Shown piece after piece: positions 41,084 through 49,458 of a stretch of DNA of 64,000 bases. The number at the start of each line of letters is the position of its first letter. Position 1 is the stretch's first letter. The stretch covers positions 62,001-126,000 of the forward strand of contig NZ_RRZK01000012.1 in assembly GCF_004348895.1 (NCBI RefSeq), read 5' to 3'. Source of the stretch: Pseudomonas vancouverensis (GTDB lineage: Bacteria; Pseudomonadota; Gammaproteobacteria; Pseudomonadales; Pseudomonadaceae). A program made the translations under genes and the position numbers. A model generated the notes under the pieces. The model saw only the letters and a list, made by a program, of their open reading frames with translations, did no database searches and had not been told where the DNA came from.

Positions 41084-42097
41084 TTAGAGCAGTCCGGCCT
41101 GTGTCATCAGCTCAACGGCTTTTTTACTGTCGAGTTTCGACGCGTCGACGGTCGGCGCATCGAGCTGCTGCAAAGGAACCAGTTTAGGGTTGGATTCAGC
41201 GCCCTTGCCAACGGCGTACTCAAACGACTTGCCGTTCTTCAGGACAGCCTGACCTTCTTTGCCGGTAATGTACTTGAGGAACGCCTGGGCCTGTTCCTTG
41301 TGCTTGCTCGACGCCAGGATGCCGCCACCGGAGATGCTGACAAAGGCACCCGGGTCCTTGTGTTTGAAGTAGTGCAGGGCGGTGTTCTTGCTGTTTTCGC
41401 CAGTCTTGGACTGATCGACGAAGAAGTAATAGTGGTAGATCACGCCGCTTTCGATCTGCCCGGCATTCACCGCCTTGAGCACCGAGCTGTTGCCACGGTA
41501 TGCGGTGAAGTTGGTTTTCATTGCCTTGAGCCATTCCAGTGTGGCGGCTTCGCCCTTTTGCTGCAGGATCGCGGCAACGATCGCCTGGAAGTCGGCACCG
41601 CCTGGCGATGCGGCCCAGCGACCTTTCCAGCTCGGGTCAGCGAGGTCCATGATCGATTTCGGCAGGTTCTGTTCCGACAGCTTGCTCGGGTTGTAGACGA
41701 ACACCGTGGAGCGGGCGGCGATGCCGACCCATTTGCCGTTAGCCGGGCGGTAGGCCGGATCGAGCTGGTCCTGAGTGGCTTTGTCGACCGGGGCGAACAG
41801 GCCGGCGTTGTCGACCAACACCATGGCCGGGGAGTTTTCCGTCAGGAACACATCGGCCGGTGAGGCGGCACCTTCCTGCACGATCTGATTGCCCATCTCG
41901 GTGTCATCGCCGTTGCGCAGCGTGACCGGAATGCCGGTTTCCTGAGTAAAACCCTCGACCCAGGTTTTGGTCAGGCCTTCGTGCTGGGCGTTGTAGACCA
42001 CCAGGCCAACGGCGTCATCTGCGTAGACGTGGCCTGCACTGAGCAGCGCAGTGGCCAGCAGGGCTTTTTTCAGGAACGAAGGGATTTTCGGGATCAT
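41084..42097 (-). CDS. fbpA: Fe(III) ABC transporter substrate-binding protein FbpA-like
   Basis: 337 residues with a signal peptide ending near ALLSAGHVYA-DD. A type-II periplasmic binding protein of the ferric-binding class: GLVVYNAQHEGLTKTWVEGF at the N-terminus and the IESGVIYHYYFFVDQ segment with the paired tyrosines that bind Fe(III). First gene of fbpABC with a Fur-like palindrome 62 bases upstream. Confidence 0.9.
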   Translation of the reverse strand: MIPKIPSFLKKALLATALLSAGHVYADDAVGLVVYNAQHEGLTKTWVEGFTQETGIPVTLRNGDDTEMGNQIVQEGAASPADVFLTENSPAMVLVDNAGLFAPVDKATQDQLDPAYRPANGKWVGIAARSTVFVYNPSKLSEQNLPKSIMDLADPSWKGRWAASPGGADFQAIVAAILQQKGEAATLEWLKAMKTNFTAYRGNSSVLKAVNAGQIESGVIYHYYFFVDQSKTGENSKNTALHYFKHKDPGAFVSISGGGILASSKHKEQAQAFLKYITGKEGQAVLKNGKSFEYAVGKGAESNPKLVPLQQLDAPTVDASKLDSKKAVELMTQAGLL

Positions 42098-42158
42098 GCT
42101 CGGGGCGGCTCCTGGGATTTTTTATGAGTGTCAGGCGCATGCAAGCGCGCTTGAACCA

Positions 42159-42175
42159 ATGCGAATCATTTGCAT
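42159..42175. promoter_or_regulatory. Fur-like box upstream of fbpA
   Basis: ATGCGAATCATTTGCAT is a nearly perfect 17-base palindrome of the GCGAATCATTxGC form common in Pseudomonas Fur sites. It lies 62 bases upstream of the fbpA start codon, consistent with iron repression of fbpABC. Confidence 0.65.
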
Positions 42176-42293
42176 GTTTTAAAGTGCAGCGAATGTAGAA
42201 GGCCAAATGAGAAAATAACGTCAAAAAAACCGTTAATACATGTCATTGCCATTCAGATTAGCAGCCTTGCGTCCAATAGGAACCTGACGCGGA

Positions 42294-43049
42294 TCAAACG
42301 ACGTTGTCGATCAGCACATGGCGCATGCCGCGACTGCATTTTTCGATGCGCGCCTGGACCCCGTAGACATCCCGCAGCATGGGCACATTGATCACTTCGT
42401 CGCAGGGACCGCTGCCCTGGGTCGTGCCGTTGGCGATGACCAGCACCTGATCGGCAAAACGCAGCGCCTGGTTGAGGTCGTGGAGGGCGATGAACACGAT
42501 GACCCTGCGTTCCCGCGCCAGTTTACCCATGAAACCGAGCACCTGGACCTGGCGGTTCATGTCCAGTGCGCTGGTCGGTTCGTCCATCAACAGGACTTCC
42601 GGCTCGCGTACCAGTGTCTGGGCGATCGACACCAGTTGCTGCTGGCCGCCACTGAGTTCACCGAGGTTGCGAAAGGATAGACCGCTGATTCCCAGCGCGC
42701 CGAGGATCTGGTCCACCATTTTGAGCTCGTCTTCGTGCACGGCCCAGCCGGGCGTCAGTTGTTTGCGCGCCAGCAATACCGACTCATAGACCGTCAGGCG
42801 CGCACTGGCATTCAGGCCCTGGGGCATGTAGCAGATACCCTTCAGACCTTTTTCCGAACCTTGCAGGTTGACCCGACCAGGGCCTTCGATCAGCCCGGCC
42901 ATGCGTTTGAACAGCGTCGACTTGCCTGCCGCGTTCGGCCCGACCACCGCCACCACCTGGCCGCCGCTGAAGGTGGCGGTGGTGACGGCAGAAAGGACGT
43001 CGCGCTGTCCGTAGCGGGCGCCAAGGTTTTCCAGCTGAATCTTCACCAT
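42294..43049 (-). CDS. Siderophore ABC transporter ATPase (FecE/FepC family)
   Basis: 251-residue ATPase of the iron-siderophore class: Walker A GPNAAGKST near 38, signature LSGGQQQLVSIAQ near 133, Walker B VLLMDEPTSALD, switch IALHDLNQALRFAD. Pairs with the FecCD-type permease, which it overlaps by 7 bases. Last gene of the receptor-binding protein-permease-ATPase series. Confidence 0.9.
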   Translation of the reverse strand: MVKIQLENLGARYGQRDVLSAVTTATFSGGQVVAVVGPNAAGKSTLFKRMAGLIEGPGRVNLQGSEKGLKGICYMPQGLNASARLTVYESVLLARKQLTPGWAVHEDELKMVDQILGALGISGLSFRNLGELSGGQQQLVSIAQTLVREPEVLLMDEPTSALDMNRQVQVLGFMGKLARERRVIVFIALHDLNQALRFADQVLVIANGTTQGSGPCDEVINVPMLRDVYGVQARIEKCSRGMRHVLIDNVV

Positions 43050-44104
43050 GAGTTTTTCTTTCCGCCGAGGATCAGGGATATAAAGAACGGCACGCCGATC
43101 AATGAAGTGACCACGCCTATGGGGAAGATCGCCCCGGGTATCAGGGTTTTGCTGACCACCGAACTGCCCGACAGGATCAAGGCGCCGGTCAGGAGCGAAG
43201 CCGGCAGGAAGAAGCGTTGGTCTTCACCGATGAGCATACGGGCAATGTGCGGGCCGACCAGCCCGATAAAGCCGATGGTGCCGACAAAGGCCACCGGGAA
43301 CGAGGCCAGCAGGCTGACCATGATCAGCGTCTGAAAACGCAGGCTGCGCACGTTGATGCCGAAGCTCGCCGCTTTGTCGTCGCCCAGGCGCAAGGCGGTC
43401 AGGGCCCAGGCGCGTCGGGCGAAGATCGGCAGGGTGATGAGGATCACCCCACAGATGATCCCGAGTTTTGGCCAGGTGGCTTTGGTCAGGCTGCCCATGG
43501 TCCAGAACACCACGGCGGCGACGGCTTGCTCGGTGGCGAAAAACTGCACCAGCGCCAACAGCGCGTTGAAGGTGAACACCAGGGCAATGCCCAGCAGCAC
43601 GATGGTTTCCGAGGTCACGCCACGGCGCATGCTGAGGAAGTGAATCAACAGCGCCGACAGCATCGCCATGACAAAGGCATTGGCCGGCACCATGTATTGC
43701 GCCGCCAACGGGAACATCGCCACGCCAAAGGCCAGACCCATGGCCGCGCCGAAACTGGCCGCGGCGGAAATGCCCAGGGTGAACGGGCTGGCGAGCGGGT
43801 TGTTGAGGATGGTCTGCATCTGTGCGCCGGCCAGCGACAAGGCCGCGCCAACTGCCACGGCCATCAAGGCCACCGGCAGGCGGATGTCCCACATTACCAC
43901 GCGGACTTGGGGCGGTGCGCTGTCGGGGCTAAACAACGCACCCAGCACTTCACTCAGGCTGTAGCTGGCCGGCCCCAAGGCCAGGTCCAGCAGTACGCTG
44001 CACACCAGCAGGACGCCGAGCGCTGCGAGGATAAGGCGTTTACGCAGCACCAGATGGCGATAGGTGTCGCGCTGCAATACTTGAACATCGCCCAGGGAAC
44101 TCAT
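43043..44104 (-). CDS. Siderophore ABC transporter permease (FecCD family)
   Basis: 353-residue integral membrane protein with about 9-10 helices. FecCD motifs: ALSLAGAQMQTILNNPLASPFTLGISAAASFGAA near 85-120 and the FVGTIGFIGLVGPHIARMLIGEDQRF coupling block near 270. As only one permease gene is present, it probably forms a homodimer. 4-base overlap with the binding-protein gene. Confidence 0.92.
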   Translation of the reverse strand: MSSLGDVQVLQRDTYRHLVLRKRLILAALGVLLVCSVLLDLALGPASYSLSEVLGALFSPDSAPPQVRVVMWDIRLPVALMAVAVGAALSLAGAQMQTILNNPLASPFTLGISAAASFGAAMGLAFGVAMFPLAAQYMVPANAFVMAMLSALLIHFLSMRRGVTSETIVLLGIALVFTFNALLALVQFFATEQAVAAVVFWTMGSLTKATWPKLGIICGVILITLPIFARRAWALTALRLGDDKAASFGINVRSLRFQTLIMVSLLASFPVAFVGTIGFIGLVGPHIARMLIGEDQRFFLPASLLTGALILSGSSVVSKTLIPGAIFPIGVVTSLIGVPFFISLILGGKKNSW

Positions 44105-45291
44105 GGCGCCACCTGCTTCAGGCTGACCGAGTAGCCGGGTTGGTAAGGGACGGGCAGGAAGCGCTCATGAAACTCGCGAAACGAGGCATCCGGATCCAGA
44201 TCGGCAAACAATTGCGGATGAAACCATTTGGCGAATTGCTGGATGGCAAAAAACTGATACGGGCTGTTGTAGAACTGATGCCAGATCCCGTGAAAGGCTT
44301 GGCTGTCCTGGGCCTTGATGCCGGTATACGCGGGACGCGCGGTGTACCAGGCCAGTTTGCGCCGAGCCTCGTTCAGGTCGGCGCCGGGACCGACACCGAC
44401 CCAATGCCCGCCCGGCGCAAACGCCTGCCAGTTGGCGCTGGTGATCACCACTTGATCAGGATTGGCGACCACCACCTGTTCGGCATTCAACTGGCCAAAG
44501 GTGTTGGGGATGATGCCCTTGGCAATGTTGTCGCCACCGGCCAACTCGACGAAACGACCGAAATTCTCGTCACCGAAACTCAGGCAGCAATCGTCGGTGT
44601 AGCCGCCAATGCGCTCGATGAACACCTTCGGCCGTGGCGGCTGGTGCGCGGCGATCACGTCGGTGACGCGGCGAATTTGCTGGTTGCGGTAGGCGATGAA
44701 GGCTTCGGCGCGATCTTCCTTGCGGAATAACTGCCCGAACAGACGCATGGTCGGCTCGGTGTTCTGCATCGGGTTGTTGCGAAAGTCGACGTAGACCACC
44801 GGGATGCCCAGCGCGTCCAGCTTCTCGATATAGCGTGCGTCTTCGGTGGCGTGCTGGGCTTCGATATTGAGAATGATCACGTCGGGTTGCTGGGAGATGG
44901 CCTGCTCGATGTCGAAGGTGCCGTCTTCAAAGCCGCCGAAGGTCGGGATCTGCGCAATGGCCGGAAACTGGCGCAGGTACGCGCCGTAGGTGTCCGGGTC
45001 CGACTGGATCAGGTCTTTGCGCCAGCCGACGATGCGCTGGATCGGGTTCTGCGTATCCAGTGCGGCGACCAGATACAACTGCCGGCCCTCTCCCAGTATG
45101 ACCCGCCTGACGGGGATGTTGACCTTCACTTGACGCCCCAACAGGTCGGTGACGGTGACCGCTTGCGGGGACTGAGCACTGGCACTCGCGGGGCGTGATA
45201 TCAGGAACAGGCCTGTCATGGCCAGCAGCACCGTCAGCAGTACGGTCAACAGCGCTGCGAAGGCAGGACGGCTTTGATAAGCAGCTTTCAT
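44101..45291 (-). CDS. Siderophore ABC transporter periplasmic binding protein (FecB/BtuF fold)
   Basis: 396 residues. An N-terminal hydrophobic segment (about 8-37) serves as signal. VTVTDLLGRQVKVNIPVRRVIL opens the class-III binding fold; QPDVIILNIEAQ and VYVDFRNNPMQNTEPTMRLFGQLF follow. Ligand unknown; a CC pair (YTDDCCLSFGDENFGRFVELAG) is unusual for this class. It lies 64 bases after the TonB receptor gene across a strong hairpin. Confidence 0.85.
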   Translation of the reverse strand: MKAAYQSRPAFAALLTVLLTVLLAMTGLFLISRPASASAQSPQAVTVTDLLGRQVKVNIPVRRVILGEGRQLYLVAALDTQNPIQRIVGWRKDLIQSDPDTYGAYLRQFPAIAQIPTFGGFEDGTFDIEQAISQQPDVIILNIEAQHATEDARYIEKLDALGIPVVYVDFRNNPMQNTEPTMRLFGQLFRKEDRAEAFIAYRNQQIRRVTDVIAAHQPPRPKVFIERIGGYTDDCCLSFGDENFGRFVELAGGDNIAKGIIPNTFGQLNAEQVVVANPDQVVITSANWQAFAPGGHWVGVGPGADLNEARRKLAWYTARPAYTGIKAQDSQAFHGIWHQFYNSPYQFFAIQQFAKWFHPQLFADLDPDASFREFHERFLPVPYQPGYSVSLKQVAP

Positions 45292-45317
45292 GGGTGAAAC
45301 CTTTTCATGCTGTCAGC

Positions 45318-45345
45318 GCGGACAACGGCAGCGACCGTTGTCCGC
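45318..45345. promoter_or_regulatory. Strong hairpin between receptor and ABC genes
   Basis: GCGGACAACGG-CAGCGA-CCGTTGTCCGC has perfect 11-base arms. On the minus strand it lies between the receptor stop and the binding-protein start and has no T run after it. It more likely stabilises or attenuates the transcript than ends it. Confidence 0.65.
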
Positions 45346-45355
45346 AACCAGGCTT

Positions 45356-47788
45356 TCAGAAGTCGACCGTGGCCGACAGTTGCAGGGTGCGCGGTGAGCC
45401 TTGGGAGAACGCCCCGTAGGAGGCGACGCCGGACCAGTACTCGCGGTCGAACACGTTCTGCACGGTGGCGCGGAACGTGGTCGGGCGCTCGGCGATGCGC
45501 GTGGCATAACGGGCACCGACGTCGAAGCGGGTCCAGGGGTCGAGCTCCTGGGTGTTGGCCTGGTTGACGTACTGGCGGCCGGTGTAGATCGCGCCGCTGG
45601 TCAGGGTCAGGCCCAAGTACCAGGGCAGGTCCCACTCCGCCCAGAGATTGGCCTGAACTTCAGGCACACCCACCGGTTTGTTGCCGCGATTGGCCGCCAC
45701 GCTGGTGTCGGTCAGGTCGGCATCGAGCAGGGTCACGCCGCCGAGCAGGCGGGTGCCTTCGGCCACTTCGCCAAACACGTTCAGCTCGACACCACGGTTG
45801 CGTTGCTCGCCTTGCACCGAGAACACACCGTTGGCCAGCTCGCCGCTGGGTTTCTTGATCTGGAACAGGCTCAGGGTAGAAGTGAAAGTGCCGTAGTCGA
45901 CCTTGACCCCGACTTCCTGCTGCCGGGAGATGTAGGGCGCGAAGATCTCGCCGGAGTTCGACGCCGTGGCCGGAGCGATGTCGCCTTTGCTCAGGCCTTC
46001 GATGTAGTTGTAGTACAGCGACACATGGTCCCAGGGTTTGACCACCACGCCGAACATCGGCGTGGTTTCGCTTTCGTCGTAGGAGGTGGTGACGTAACCG
46101 GCGGTGTTGTAGTTGTCGGACTGGATGTTCTGCTTGCGCACACCGACTGTGACCTGCACCCGCTCATCCAGCACCGACAGGGTATCGGCCAGGGCGACGC
46201 CAGACAGTTCGGTTTCCGAAACCTTCAGCGGATCAGGCGTGGCAATGTTCGGCTTGGGGCGATCGATCGGGTGGTAGATGTTCGACAGGATCGGCGCGCC
46301 GTTGATGATCGCCCGGGACAGTTCGTCGCGATAGCGGGTGACCTGCAGCGAGGTCGTGTGGCTGACCGGACCGGTGTCAAAGCGCAGGCGGGCACCGGCG
46401 TCGACCGTGTAACGCTCGACTTCGAACTTGTAATAGCCGGGAACCGAGGAGGTATCGCCCGCGCTGTTGAGGATGGTCGGTGTCTGGTCGGACATGCGCG
46501 ACACATCGGACTTGCCGCCGCCGGCGTGGGCGAACACGGTCAAGGCGTCGTTCACATCATATTCACCGCTGAGCAGCGCCGACTTGTCGCGGGTTTCGGC
46601 CCAGCCCCATTCCTGGGTGACGTTGGTGCGACCGTTGGCGGCGGACGGGATGTCCACGCCCGAGGCGATCAGGAACGGACGCGACGGTGCATCGAACTCT
46701 TCCTTCTGACTGATCAGGTCCAGGGAGGTGCGCAAGCGTTCCCCTTGGTAATCGAAAGAGATGGAACCGATGTTGACGTCCCGGGACTGCTCGTCGATGG
46801 CGGTATCGCCACCCTGGGTGCTGCCGTTGATGCGCACGCCGAACTCGCGGTTTTCACCGAAACGCCGACTCAGATCGACATGGCCGCCGAACTGGGCGTT
46901 CATGGCATAGCTGGCGGTGAAGCGGGTCAGGTCCTCGTCCAGCGAGCGCTTGGGCACAACGTTGATCACACCGCCAACACCACTGTTGGGCGACATGCCG
47001 TAGAGCAGGGCGCCGGGGCCCTTGATCACTTCGATCCGCTCGGCGTATTCGGTGAACACCCGATAGTTGGGCGCCACGCCGTACACGCCGTCGAATGCCA
47101 GCTCGCCAAGGTTACCTTCACCGACAGGAAAGCCGCGAATGAAAAACGAGTCGACCACGCCCCCGGTCTGGCCGGTCGAACGCACCGAGGAATCGCGCTC
47201 CAGCACGTCGGCCACGGTGACCGCCTGCTGATCCTTGATCAGGGTCGAGGTGTAGTTACTGACGCTGAACGGTGCGTCCATCACATTGGTGTTGCCCAAC
47301 AGCCCCAGCCGGCCGCCACGGGCGACCTGGCCACCGGGATAGACCGCCGGCAAGGCGCTGTTGCGGCCATCGGTTGCGCTGATGGTGGTTTCGCCGAGCA
47401 CCAGACCGCCGGAGCCATCCGTCGCCTGCGCGGCCAGGGTGTAGCTGCCATCGCCGCGGGCAACCATGTCCAGGCCGCTGCCGGCCAGCAACTTGCTCGC
47501 TGCCTCCTGGGTTGTGTAGCTGCCGGACAGGCCGGCACTGGTCAGGCCATCGGTCAGCGACGGCTGGAAGGACAGGGCAATTCCGGCCTCCACGGCGAAC
47601 TTCGAGAGGATGGTGCCCAGTGGGCCGGGGGCGATGTTGTAGCTGCGGGTCGCCGTGGCATCCAGCTGGGCGGGAACGGCGGCCAGCGCGACGGGGCTGG
47701 TGGCGGCAGTCAGGGCAAGGCTTAGCAGTGCGCTGCGGATCGCCAGTTTGAGCGAGCGATCCGAACGCAGAGGTCGTGCAACGAGCAT
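45356..47788 (-). CDS. TonB-dependent siderophore receptor with STN signalling domain
   Basis: 810 residues from ATG 47788 (MLVARPLRSDRSLK). Signal peptide to about 36 (ALAAVPAQ), STN/secretin-TonB N-terminal domain about 45-125 (FAVEAGIALSFQPSLTDGL), plug about 140-280 (VADVLERDSSVRSTGQTGG, IEVIKGPGALLYG, GVGGVINVVPKRS), then the 22-strand barrel ending in Phe. The STN domain passes the ligand signal to FecR. Substrate not identifiable. An in-frame extension to 47860 is unlikely. About 100 bases after fecR across a hairpin. Confidence 0.93.
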   Translation of the reverse strand: MLVARPLRSDRSLKLAIRSALLSLALTAATSPVALAAVPAQLDATATRSYNIAPGPLGTILSKFAVEAGIALSFQPSLTDGLTSAGLSGSYTTQEAASKLLAGSGLDMVARGDGSYTLAAQATDGSGGLVLGETTISATDGRNSALPAVYPGGQVARGGRLGLLGNTNVMDAPFSVSNYTSTLIKDQQAVTVADVLERDSSVRSTGQTGGVVDSFFIRGFPVGEGNLGELAFDGVYGVAPNYRVFTEYAERIEVIKGPGALLYGMSPNSGVGGVINVVPKRSLDEDLTRFTASYAMNAQFGGHVDLSRRFGENREFGVRINGSTQGGDTAIDEQSRDVNIGSISFDYQGERLRTSLDLISQKEEFDAPSRPFLIASGVDIPSAANGRTNVTQEWGWAETRDKSALLSGEYDVNDALTVFAHAGGGKSDVSRMSDQTPTILNSAGDTSSVPGYYKFEVERYTVDAGARLRFDTGPVSHTTSLQVTRYRDELSRAIINGAPILSNIYHPIDRPKPNIATPDPLKVSETELSGVALADTLSVLDERVQVTVGVRKQNIQSDNYNTAGYVTTSYDESETTPMFGVVVKPWDHVSLYYNYIEGLSKGDIAPATASNSGEIFAPYISRQQEVGVKVDYGTFTSTLSLFQIKKPSGELANGVFSVQGEQRNRGVELNVFGEVAEGTRLLGGVTLLDADLTDTSVAANRGNKPVGVPEVQANLWAEWDLPWYLGLTLTSGAIYTGRQYVNQANTQELDPWTRFDVGARYATRIAERPTTFRATVQNVFDREYWSGVASYGAFSQGSPRTLQLSATVDF

Positions 47789-47859
47789 GGAGTGATGACC
47801 CTTTCGACGAGGTTGAGAAGTGCTTCCTTCCTTGCCAGTCGAGATCGGAAAAAGTATCA

Positions 47860-47887
47860 CCCGCGCAGCAATATTTTTTTGCGCGGG
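47860..47887 (-). promoter_or_regulatory. Hairpin between fecR and the receptor gene
   Basis: CCCGCGCA / TGCGCGGG arms around a loop containing seven T on the plus strand; on the minus strand the stem is followed six bases later by TTTTT. It lies 4 bases after the fecR stop and about 70 before the receptor ATG, a position suited to attenuation or partial termination. Confidence 0.5.
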
Positions 47888-47890
47888 GGA

Positions 47891-48868
47891 TCAGGCGGGA
47901 TACAGCGTGACCCAATAACCGCTCAAACGACCGGTGGCGACCACCGGGTAGGTCTGCACCAGCATGTTCAGGGTGCGTTGCGTGTCATTGATCGGGAAGG
48001 CGCCGGAAATGCGCAAATCGGCCACCGCGGGATGACAACGCAGGAAACCGCTGCGATAGCGCGCCAGTTCTTCAACGAAGTCCGCCAGGCGCAGGTTGTC
48101 GGCCATCAGCATGCCCTGGCTCCAGGCGCTGACGGAGGCGTCGGCGGGGATCGCCCGGCCAAAATGGCGCGAGGAAAAGTCGGTTTGCTGCCCGGCGTTG
48201 ATGATCAGCGGCGCGACGTCTTTGCGGTCTGCCAGTTCGATCCGCACGGCGCCCTCCAGTACGGCAAGGTGAGTGCGCTCGTCCAGTTCGCGAACGGTAA
48301 AGCGCGTGCCGAGGGCCTGCATCAGGCCCTGACGGGTACTGACCAGAAACGGGCGAGATTGTGGAGTATTGTCCGCTGCCGTTTGTACGAGGATTTCGCC
48401 TTCGCGCAAGTGGATCAGTCGCTGGTTGGCATCAAACAGCACATCGATGGCGGTGGCCGTATTGAGAGTCACCTGAGAGCCATCGGCGAGGTTCAGCTCG
48501 CGGCGCTGCCCGACTGCCGTTCGATAATCGGCGGACCACTGCTGCGCCTCGATCAACTTCCAGCTGCCCCAGCCGGCCGGCACCACCGCCAGCAGCACGG
48601 CCAGTTTGCCCAGGGCTGCCCGACGCTCAGGGCTGCGTGGCCGATCCAGTGCCGACATCGCCAGCGTCGGTGGCAGGCCGCCGAGCTTGCTTTGCAGCAA
48701 TTGGGCACGGGCCCAGGCGCGATGACGTTCTGGCGTGCTGACCTGCCAGCGCTCCCATTCGCTGCGTTCGCCGTCGGCCAGTTCGCCCTCACTCATGCGG
48801 ATCAGCCATTCGGCGGCCTCTTCAAGGGCTTGCGGGTCGAGCTGGCGTTCACCACGAAAGGTCGACAT
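47891..48868 (-). CDS. fecR: FecR-type anti-sigma factor
   Basis: 325 residues. The N-terminal cytoplasmic anti-sigma (DUF4880-like) domain is about 1-85 (LDPQALEEAAEWLIRMSEGELADGE, WERWQVSTPERHRAWARAQ). A single membrane segment lies near 88-108 (LAVLLAVVPAGWGSWKLI). The periplasmic FecR domain includes YRTAVGQRRELNLADGSQVTLNTATAIDV and the C-terminal region that meets the STN domain. Its ATG directly follows the fecI TGA. Confidence 0.92.
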   Translation of the reverse strand: MSTFRGERQLDPQALEEAAEWLIRMSEGELADGERSEWERWQVSTPERHRAWARAQLLQSKLGGLPPTLAMSALDRPRSPERRAALGKLAVLLAVVPAGWGSWKLIEAQQWSADYRTAVGQRRELNLADGSQVTLNTATAIDVLFDANQRLIHLREGEILVQTAADNTPQSRPFLVSTRQGLMQALGTRFTVRELDERTHLAVLEGAVRIELADRKDVAPLIINAGQQTDFSSRHFGRAIPADASVSAWSQGMLMADNLRLADFVEELARYRSGFLRCHPAVADLRISGAFPINDTQRTLNMLVQTYPVVATGRLSGYWVTLYPA

Positions 48869-49384
48869 TCATTCCACCAGCATCAGGCACTGCACGAAGG
48901 CTTGCTTCATGTAGCGCTTGACCGTGATCAGCGACACGCCAAGTTGTCCGGCGATGTCGTCGTATTTCAGCCCGCCGATCTGCGACAGCAAGAACGCTCG
49001 CTTGACCAGTGGCGGCAAGGCATCGAGCATCGCGTCGATTTCATGCAGGGTTTCCAGTATCAGGTAGCGGGTTTCCGGCGAAGGGGCTTCGGGGGCGGGG
49101 AGCACCGCCAGCGCGTCCAGGTAGGCGCGTTCCAGCGCCTTGCGCTGATACCAGTTGACGAGAATGCCCTTGGCCACACAACTGAGATAAGCCCGGGGTT
49201 GGTCGATCACCGAAATCCGCGAGGCGAGGATGCGGGTGAAGGTGTCCTGGGTCAGGTCTGCCGCATCCATGGCGTTGCCCAGCTTCTTGCGCAACGTGGC
49301 ATACAGCCAGCTGTGATGCCCGCTGTAAAGCGCTTCGATGGCGTGCAGGTGAGGGGCATCAGCGGCGGGCAGGGCGTCGTTCAT
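48869..49384 (-). CDS. fecI: FecI-type ECF sigma factor
   Basis: 171 residues from ATG 49384 (MNDALPAADAPH). Region 2 is present in the order YATLRKKLGNAMDAADLTQDTFTRIL and region 4 as LPPLVKRAFLLSQIGGLKYDDIAGQLGVSLITVKRYMKQAF. The group 3/4 iron-starvation sigma type, expected to transcribe the receptor gene when FecR is signalled. Stop and fecR start abut (TGA then ATG). A Fur-like box is 18 bases upstream. Confidence 0.93.
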   Translation of the reverse strand: MNDALPAADAPHLHAIEALYSGHHSWLYATLRKKLGNAMDAADLTQDTFTRILASRISVIDQPRAYLSCVAKGILVNWYQRKALERAYLDALAVLPAPEAPSPETRYLILETLHEIDAMLDALPPLVKRAFLLSQIGGLKYDDIAGQLGVSLITVKRYMKQAFVQCLMLVE

Positions 49385-49401
49385 GGCGGCGATTGTGCAA
49401 T

Positions 49402-49416
49402 TGAGAAGTATTCCCA
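49402..49416. promoter_or_regulatory. Fur-like box upstream of fecI
   Basis: TGAGAAGTATTCCCA matches the 7-1-7 Pseudomonas Fur form TGAGAAT-n-ATTCTCA at 12 of 14 defined positions. It lies 18 bases upstream of the fecI start codon, fitting iron repression of the sigma factor. Confidence 0.65.
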
Positions 49417-49458
49417 ATCCTAATTGACTGCCCGCTGTTCACGCAAGGGCGATCCTGC

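Noticed and set aside
45401..47725. Plus-strand open frame of about 770 codons opposite the TonB receptor
   Set aside because: Shadow frame of the receptor gene; no signal peptide or domain.
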